Source of the DNA: Arthrobacter sp. MYb23
GTDB taxonomy: Bacteria > Actinomycetota > Actinomycetes > Actinomycetales > Micrococcaceae
NCBI RefSeq assembly: GCF_002979775.1
Contig: NZ_PCPR01000009.1
Span: 1-64,000 of the forward strand
DNA: 64,000 bases
Direction of reading: 5' to 3'
Made by a program: the position numbers and the translations under genes
Shown: positions 59,223 to 64,000 of the stretch, piece after piece
How the letters are laid out: every line of letters begins with the position of its first letter
Position numbering within the stretch: position 1 is the stretch's first letter
The notes under the pieces: generated by a model
Databases searched by the model: none
Told to the model about the DNA's origin: nothing
Seen by the model: only the letters and a program-made list of their open reading frames with translations

Positions 59223-59900
59223 CTAGCGCTTGGGGGCCGGCTTGCGTTGGGTGGAAGCGTTCGACGTCGGACGCTTGGCTGGCGCTGCAGGGGTCCGGGG
59301 TGTTGTGGGACGTTTGGTGGACGAGGCCTTGCCAGTGCTCGACGGGCGTTGCGTCTGGGCCGCTGGGCGCTTGGCCGGAACAGCCGGCCGGGAGGTTGCG
59401 GGTTTGCGGGGAGACGCCGTCCGCTTGGCTGGAGTCGCAGGTCGTCGGACTGGGGCCCCAGCCCGTGAACCAAACGACGGAACTACCGCTCCGAGGAACA
59501 GCACCGCCAGCGTTCCGATTCCTGCAGCTACGGCCAAGTAGAAGTAGATGTCCGAATCCTGGGTGCTGACGGAACTGCCCGGCGCAGCGCTGCCCAGTGC
59601 AGCACCGCCCAGCGCGTTGGCATCCTGGTTGAACGCGATGCCCCACATCCGCAGGAACGCGATGCTGCAGCCGATGAACAGGCTGGTTCCCGCTGCGCCA
59701 AGCAGGACCACAAGATAGCGTCGGCGGCTAAAGACTTGCACCAGGGAGGCCAGATAGCAGACCAGCACAGCGCCAAGGAACAAGTACAGAACCAGTTCCT
59801 CGAGGACCACGGCGGCCAGCACCAACAGCCCGAGTGAGACGAATGCGGCCACCACCGCAAGCTTCCCGCTGTTCCCCATGTGACGCATGAGGTTAATCAT
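59223..59900 (-). CDS. Membrane protein with basic Ala/Lys/Pro/Thr-rich tail
   Basis: A 225-residue protein. Three or four helices occupy the first 145 residues. The last 75 residues are an AKRP/TP-rich repeat of the type PAKRPTTPRTPAAPAKRP, resembling histone H1-like tails. Such tails may bind nucleic acid, phospholipid or wall polymer. ATG 59900 is the natural start. It lies between convergent and divergent neighbours with no clear operon. Function unknown. Confidence 0.75.
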   Translation of the reverse strand: MINLMRHMGNSGKLAVVAAFVSLGLLVLAAVVLEELVLYLFLGAVLVCYLASLVQVFSRRRYLVVLLGAAGTSLFIGCSIAFLRMWGIAFNQDANALGGAALGSAAPGSSVSTQDSDIYFYLAVAAGIGTLAVLFLGAVVPSFGSRAGAPVRRPATPAKRTASPRKPATSRPAVPAKRPAAQTQRPSSTGKASSTKRPTTPRTPAAPAKRPTSNASTQRKPAPKR

Positions 59901-59963
59901 CGCCGACCAAGTGGCTACGCCACGCCGTCGTACATTGCAGTTGGATACCGTTGCGAGCCCGAG

Positions 59964-60608
59964 CTACTTGATCACGTACCCGTGCATGATGGTCATCACG
60001 GCTGCGACGCTTTGCTCGCGGGTACGTTCGGGGTTGTACGTCTGCCGGTCCAGGCCCACCACGAAGATGGCTCCGAAGATCGCTGCCTCCAAAGAGCCGC
60101 GGGCAATGCTCTCATCCACCTTGTAGCCTGCCGCGACGCTTTCAACGGCCGAGCCGATCACGGCCAGGAGTTCAGCCCGAAGCTCAGCAAATACGGCACT
60201 CCACTCACCGGGCGTGCGCCAGTTTTCGCTAACCCACAGGCGGGCGAAGGAGGGGTAATCGTCCATGAACTCCATGGCCTGACCCACCATGTTGTTCATG
60301 GACTCAAGGGGATCGTTGCTCTGACCGCGGACATCCTGCAGACGGCCCAGCATGATGTCCACACCATGCCGCAGCAACTGCGCAATCAGATCGGATTTGC
60401 TGCCGAAGTTGTAGTACACAGTCCCCTTGGACACCCCGGCGGCGGCCGCAATTTCATCCACGGTCACCCCCGCCGCGCCGCGCTCGCCGATCAGCTCCAT
60501 GGAGGCCTCGAACAGGCGCTGCTTGGTGGCGTTGGTGCGGCCGGGACGGAGCTTCTTCTCCGAGAGACCAGCGCCGGTTTCGGAAGGGTCCGGCTCGGTG
60601 GTGCTCAT
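59964..60608 (-). CDS. TetR-family repressor of the YhgE operon
   Basis: A 214-residue regulator with HTH GVTVDEIAAAAGVSKGTVYY followed by NFGSKSDLI. It overlaps the YhgE stop by 4 nt (ATGA), so it is the third gene of the operon starting at 63459. The perfect palindrome in that operon's promoter is the probable operator, giving negative feedback. The long open frame upstream is antisense and is ignored. Confidence 0.93.
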   Translation of the reverse strand: MSTTEPDPSETGAGLSEKKLRPGRTNATKQRLFEASMELIGERGAAGVTVDEIAAAAGVSKGTVYYNFGSKSDLIAQLLRHGVDIMLGRLQDVRGQSNDPLESMNNMVGQAMEFMDDYPSFARLWVSENWRTPGEWSAVFAELRAELLAVIGSAVESVAAGYKVDESIARGSLEAAIFGAIFVVGLDRQTYNPERTREQSVAAVMTIMHGYVIK

Positions 60609-62641
60609 ACTGCGATCTCCGGCTTCAGTGTCTTGAGGGTCCACACCTTGTGCTTGCGGACGGCGAGCGTGGACAGCGCCATTCCCAGCAAAGTGTATCC
60701 AAGCAGGCCAAGTACCGTGGGCCAGATCATGCTGAGCTCGCCGCCGTAGATCAGGTGCCTCATGCCGGTCACCACGTAACCCATAGGCAGAACCTCGTGC
60801 ACAACATGGAGCGGCATGGGCGTGGTCTGCCACGGGAACGTGCCGCCTGAGGAAACGAGCTGCAGGACCAACAGGATCAGCACCACAAACTTGCCGGGCG
60901 TCCCCATGAGCGCCACGATGCCTTGGATGATCGCGCTGAACGCCATCACCGCGGCCAACATGAACAGCCACATTCCGATGGGGTGGGCAGGGTTCAAGCC
61001 CAGGCCAAGGTTCACCACCAGGGTGAGGATGGTGGCCTGCAGGACCGAGACCACGAAAAACGGCAGCCAGCCTCCGACGGCGATTTTCCAGGCGGGGGCG
61101 TTCGACGCCAAGGCCCGCTGAGTGATGGGTCGCATGGCCTGGACCAGCATGAACACGCCGATCCAGAGGGCCAGTGTCAGGAAGAACGGTGCCAGCCCGG
61201 CACCATAGGATCCAGCCTTGGCCTGGGACACGTTGTCCACGGCCACCGGATCCGCGATCACTTTGGAGACGCTGTTTTTCTGCTCATCGTTCGGGTTGGG
61301 GATGTCTCCCGCGCCCTTGGCGAGCTCGGTGGCCAGGGTATGTGAACCATCGGACGCGGTCACTGCGCCGCTGGCGAGCTGGCCTGCACCGTCGTCCAAT
61401 TGGTGGGCGCCGTCGTCGAGCTTGGCAGCGCCGTCCAGGGCGGTCTGCTGCCCGGCGGCTAAGGTCGATGCGCCAGCGTTCAGCTGCCCGGCCCCGTCAG
61501 CGGCCTTCGAGATCGCGTCGGTCAGCGCTGGTGTGGCGGCGGCGAGCTTGGACGCTCCGGCGCTCACAGCGGCTGAACCGTCGGAGAGCTGCTGGATCTT
61601 GGCAGCGTCACCGGAAATTTTTGCCTTCGCATCGGTGACGGGGCTCGACGCTGCGGCGGCATCAAAGTCTGCCAGGACCTTGTCTGCCTGCTCCTGCGTC
61701 AGCACACCGGCCGTGACCAGCCGCGCGTTCGATTCGACCACGCGGTTGCGGAGGCCCTTATCTGCCGCTTCGAGCTGCCCGACGACGTCCTGGACTTTCG
61801 TGTTCAGCTCGGCGTTTCCGGCGGCTACTTGAGCCGCCCCATCGGCGAGTTTCTGGGAATCCGTTGGCAGAGTGGCCGTCTTGTTCCTGAGCTCGGTAAG
61901 GCCCGAGCTCAACTGGCCCGCACCGGCGTTCAGCTGCACAGCGCCATCGCGCAATTGGGTTTGCCCGGCCACGAGTTGGTCCGCGCCGGTGACCAGCTGG
62001 GTGGTGCCGGTGTGCAGCGTCGCGGCGCCATCACTGAGTTTCCCCACACCCGTGGCCAACTCCGAGGCACCATCAGCGGCCTTCACGATGGACGCATGGA
62101 TGGTGCCAAAACCGGTGAGGAGCTGGTTGGCGGTTTCCTCGCCCACTTCCTTGGCCACCGTTGAATGCACTGCCGTGGTGAGCTTGTCCACGATGGTGCT
62201 CAGCAGGTAGTTGTTGGCGTCGTTGGTAGTGACGTGCAGCATGGCCTGGTTGGCGGCATCGAAACTGCCGGGGGAGACCAGGTTGGCCGAGAAATCCTTG
62301 GGGATGCGCAGGGCGAAGGCGTATTCACCCGTGCGGACACCGGCATCTGCATCCTCGGCGCTGGAGACCTGCTTCCAGTTGAAGACGTGGCCCTCCACCA
62401 GGCTGTCTGCCACCTTCTTGCCTGCTTGCAGCTGGGTGCCGTCCGACGACGTCGCACCCGTGTCTTCCACTACCAAGGCGGCATCGATCTGGTTCAGGTT
62501 GCCGTACGGATCCCAGTTCGCGTAAAGGTACACCGCGCCGTACAGCAACGGGACCATGGTCAGGGCGAGGATGGTCAGCTTGGGCAGGAGCCCGCCGGTC
62601 ATGCGCTTGAGTTCGGAGCGGGCCAGCCGCAGAACAGTCAC
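60605..62641 (-). CDS. YhgE/Pip-domain membrane protein
   Basis: A 678-residue protein of the YhgE/Pip family (phage-infection-protein type). One helix near the N terminus (LTILALTMVPLLYGAVYLYA) precedes a long extracytoplasmic region in which ADGAxQL/SGAxQL-like heptads recur (about 215-430), probably coiled-coil. Five helices at the C terminus complete the transporter-like part (MVPFFLTLALWIGVFM-like LAPFFLTLALWIGVFML, and LISVLGLLGYTL-like end). Middle gene, with 4-nt ATGA overlaps on both sides. Role is thought to be export or secretion; substrate unknown. Confidence 0.92.
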   Translation of the reverse strand: MTVLRLARSELKRMTGGLLPKLTILALTMVPLLYGAVYLYANWDPYGNLNQIDAALVVEDTGATSSDGTQLQAGKKVADSLVEGHVFNWKQVSSAEDADAGVRTGEYAFALRIPKDFSANLVSPGSFDAANQAMLHVTTNDANNYLLSTIVDKLTTAVHSTVAKEVGEETANQLLTGFGTIHASIVKAADGASELATGVGKLSDGAATLHTGTTQLVTGADQLVAGQTQLRDGAVQLNAGAGQLSSGLTELRNKTATLPTDSQKLADGAAQVAAGNAELNTKVQDVVGQLEAADKGLRNRVVESNARLVTAGVLTQEQADKVLADFDAAAASSPVTDAKAKISGDAAKIQQLSDGSAAVSAGASKLAAATPALTDAISKAADGAGQLNAGASTLAAGQQTALDGAAKLDDGAHQLDDGAGQLASGAVTASDGSHTLATELAKGAGDIPNPNDEQKNSVSKVIADPVAVDNVSQAKAGSYGAGLAPFFLTLALWIGVFMLVQAMRPITQRALASNAPAWKIAVGGWLPFFVVSVLQATILTLVVNLGLGLNPAHPIGMWLFMLAAVMAFSAIIQGIVALMGTPGKFVVLILLVLQLVSSGGTFPWQTTPMPLHVVHEVLPMGYVVTGMRHLIYGGELSMIWPTVLGLLGYTLLGMALSTLAVRKHKVWTLKTLKPEIAV

Positions 62642-63459
62642 TTTGCAGTCCTTTGAAGGTTTTCGGATTCAGGGTGGGCAGCGGGTTTGACGGCTGCGGG
62701 TTGTTCGGGGCTAGCCGGGACCGTTTCGGCTGCGTGCTTGGCTTTGGGCTCGACGGCGGTTACCGGCTTGGGTTCGACGGCGGCGGCCGGCTTGGGCTCG
62801 GCAGGTTTGGGTTCCGCTTCCGGTTCAGGGGGATGCGTGACGGAGTTTCCGATCACCGCGGCAGCTCCGGTCCAGTTGTCCGGGAGGGCAGCTACGACGG
62901 CGACGACGGCAAGCGGCCGCCCGGCGTCGGACGCCAATGCCTGAAGCCGGGGCAACCAGGCCGAGGGATCGGCGCTGTGGCGGTCCGGGGAGTCGACCAC
63001 AAGGAGGTCGGTGGCCGGATCTGCCAGGGCGAGCGCGGTGAGGAGTTCCAGGCGGCGGGCTGCGGGAATTTGTTCTATCCAGAGACCGGCGATGTCTTCA
63101 AAGCTGTTGACCTTCAGCCACGGCTTGCTCAGGAGCGCGCCGCGGTAACGGCGGGGGATGAGGGAGAGGTCCTCGGTGACGAGGTCGCGGACGCTGAGGT
63201 GTTGCTCGGGTTCGTTGACGCCGGGGGAGTCCACCAAGGCGCTGGCGAGGCGGATCTTCTTGGTCTTGGTGGTGGTGTCCCAGCTGAGGACGCCGTTGCT
63301 TGGCTTCATGCGTCCGCTCAAGGCCAACGCCAAAGCTGTCCGCTGGTCCTGGCCCTCTCCAGCGACGAGCAGGAGTTCGCCGCGGCGGACTTGAAGTGAC
63401 GTTGCCGGAAGGAGGTCGCCCCGGCGGCCGTTGATCTGGAGTTGCTGTACGGACAGCAC
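62638..63459 (-). CDS. ABC ATPase-like protein with degenerate nucleotide site
   Basis: A 273-residue protein that aligns by pattern with ABC ATPase domains. It begins LSVQQLQINGRRGDLLPATS, but the P-loop position reads LLVAGEGQDQRTALA and lacks the GK[ST] lysine. The Walker B position reads LLVVDSPDRH, with Ser in place of the catalytic Glu, and no LSGGQ is visible. The last 70 residues are a Pro/Lys/Glu/Ala-rich tail. GTG 63459 has AAAGG upstream. It probably cannot hydrolyse ATP and may regulate or anchor YhgE. The alternative is an unrelated P-loop fold. Confidence 0.8.
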   Translation of the reverse strand: MLSVQQLQINGRRGDLLPATSLQVRRGELLLVAGEGQDQRTALALALSGRMKPSNGVLSWDTTTKTKKIRLASALVDSPGVNEPEQHLSVRDLVTEDLSLIPRRYRGALLSKPWLKVNSFEDIAGLWIEQIPAARRLELLTALALADPATDLLVVDSPDRHSADPSAWLPRLQALASDAGRPLAVVAVVAALPDNWTGAAAVIGNSVTHPPEPEAEPKPAEPKPAAAVEPKPVTAVEPKAKHAAETVPASPEQPAAVKPAAHPESENLQRTAK

Positions 63460-63493
63460 AATGAAGCCTTTCGCAGAAATGGTGTCTGCGAAA

Positions 63494-63522
63494 AGTCTAA
63501 CTGAACTGACTGGTCAGTTCAA
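63494..63522 (-). promoter_or_regulatory. Promoter of the YhgE operon with embedded TetR operator
   Basis: On the minus strand, TTGAAC (63522-63517), 17-nt spacer and TAGACT (63499-63494). The perfect palindrome TGAACTGAC-TG-GTCAGTTCA (63502-63521) covers the -35 and spacer, so repressor binding would block polymerase. Confidence 0.85.
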
Positions 63523-63528
63523 ATAGGA

Positions 63529-64000
63529 TCAGAGGCCGTATTTTTCCAGCAGGCGCAGCCACACTTCGCTGATGGTGGGATATGACGGAACAGCGTGCCA
63601 GAGCCTGTCCAAGGGAACCTCGCCAACAATGGCGATCGTGGCGGAGTGGAGGAGTTCGGCAACGCCAGGGCCCACGAAGGTGGCTCCGAGGATCACTCTT
63701 CGGTCCTCATCCACCACCATCTGGGCCCAGCCCTTGTAGTCGGGGGAGTGGAGCTGGGAGCCGGACACGTTAATGGGCAATTCGACGCCGGTCACGTTCT
63801 TGCCCTGCAGCAGCGCCTGCTCCAGGCTTGGGCCAACGGAGGCCACTTCAGGGTCCGTGAACACCACGCTGGGGACGGCGTGGTGGTTGGCCGTGTGAGC
63901 AAAGGGGCTCCATGGATTCGGAGTGCCGGTGAGCTTGCCGTTGGCCCGTGCCACAATTGCGTCGCCGGTAGCCCGGGCCTCATATTTGCCCTGGTGTGTC
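63529..64000 (-). CDS. Pyridine nucleotide-disulfide oxidoreductase, C-terminal part
   Basis: The frame is open to the window edge, so the N-terminal FAD domain lies beyond 64000. The visible part begins inside the NAD/FAD region (ATGDAIVARANGKLTG) and continues with the dimerisation domain: VVFTDPEVASVGPSLEQALL, ILGATFVGPGVAELLHSA, and HAVPSYPTISEVWL with the catalytic His-Glu pair. Members include mercuric, lipoamide and mycothione reductases and NADPH-dependent quinone reductases; the redox Cys motif is outside the window. Confidence 0.9.
   Translation of the reverse strand, partial: THQGKYEARATGDAIVARANGKLTGTPNPWSPFAHTANHHAVPSVVFTDPEVASVGPSLEQALLQGKNVTGVELPINVSGSQLHSPDYKGWAQMVVDEDRRVILGATFVGPGVAELLHSATIAIVGEVPLDRLWHAVPSYPTISEVWLRLLEKYGL

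Overview
The window is high-GC actinobacterial chromosome, most likely Arthrobacter sensu lato (Arthrobacter/Paenarthrobacter, Micrococcaceae). This rests on codon use, frequent GTG/TTG starts, an lhr-nei pair, a phosphoenolpyruvate carboxylase, a YhgE/Pip locus, a PhoP-like two-component system and a ydaO-type riboswitch in front of a resuscitation/transglycosylase-like gene. The genus is inferred; no rRNA is present. No phage, IS element, integrase or CRISPR array was seen. Both edge genes are cut by the window.

Layout. 1-10 kb: a secreted Pro-rich protein (partial), ppc, a DedA membrane protein, a macro-domain protein, an RluA-type pseudouridine synthase, an HTH regulator overlapping a SRPBCC gene, and a TetR regulator divergent from a DUF4188 gene. 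10-17 kb: a MocR-type regulator divergent from a YczE-like membrane protein, then a carbohydrate ABC importer (binding protein and two permeases) divergent from its probable LacI regulator. 17-22 kb: a polysaccharide locus with a cellulose-synthase-like GT2, a STAS protein, a GH26 glycanase and a divergent GH16 plus ricin-type lectin enzyme. 22-28 kb: nei2 and the giant helicase lhr, translationally coupled. 28-32 kb: a DUF4232 lipoprotein, a YcnI-like copper protein with a His-rich membrane partner, a SRPBCC protein, a zinc-ribbon protein and tRNA-Ser(CGA).

32-39 kb: a compact three-gene set (MDR dehydrogenase, PTPS-like protein without the usual catalytic Cys and one zinc His, GT4 glycosyltransferase), tadA, upp, VOC, HAD and a PLP decarboxylase. 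38-45 kb: a cell-envelope block with a GT2, a transglycosylase under a c-di-AMP riboswitch, and a PhoP/PhoR-like pair. The GT2 and the response regulator carry the same 11-bp-phased direct repeat at the same distance from their start codons. An orphan winged-helix protein follows, then an array of about 2.9 copies of a 227-bp non-coding repeat.

45-64 kb: a SixA-like phosphatase, a small unknown protein behind an iron (DtxR/IdeR) box, LysR/EamA, and a TetR-controlled catabolic locus: aldehyde dehydrogenase on one side; amidohydrolase, Dpp/Opp-type ABC transporter and FAD amine oxidase-like enzyme on the other. The window ends with an operon of a degenerate ABC ATPase-like protein, YhgE/Pip and TetR behind a promoter that embeds a perfect operator, and a partial flavoprotein disulfide reductase.

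Best leads for undescribed biology: the PTPS-like/MDR/GT4 cluster, the iron-box protein, the structured tandem repeat, and the GT2 synthase with a domain of about 105 residues inserted into its catalytic core.
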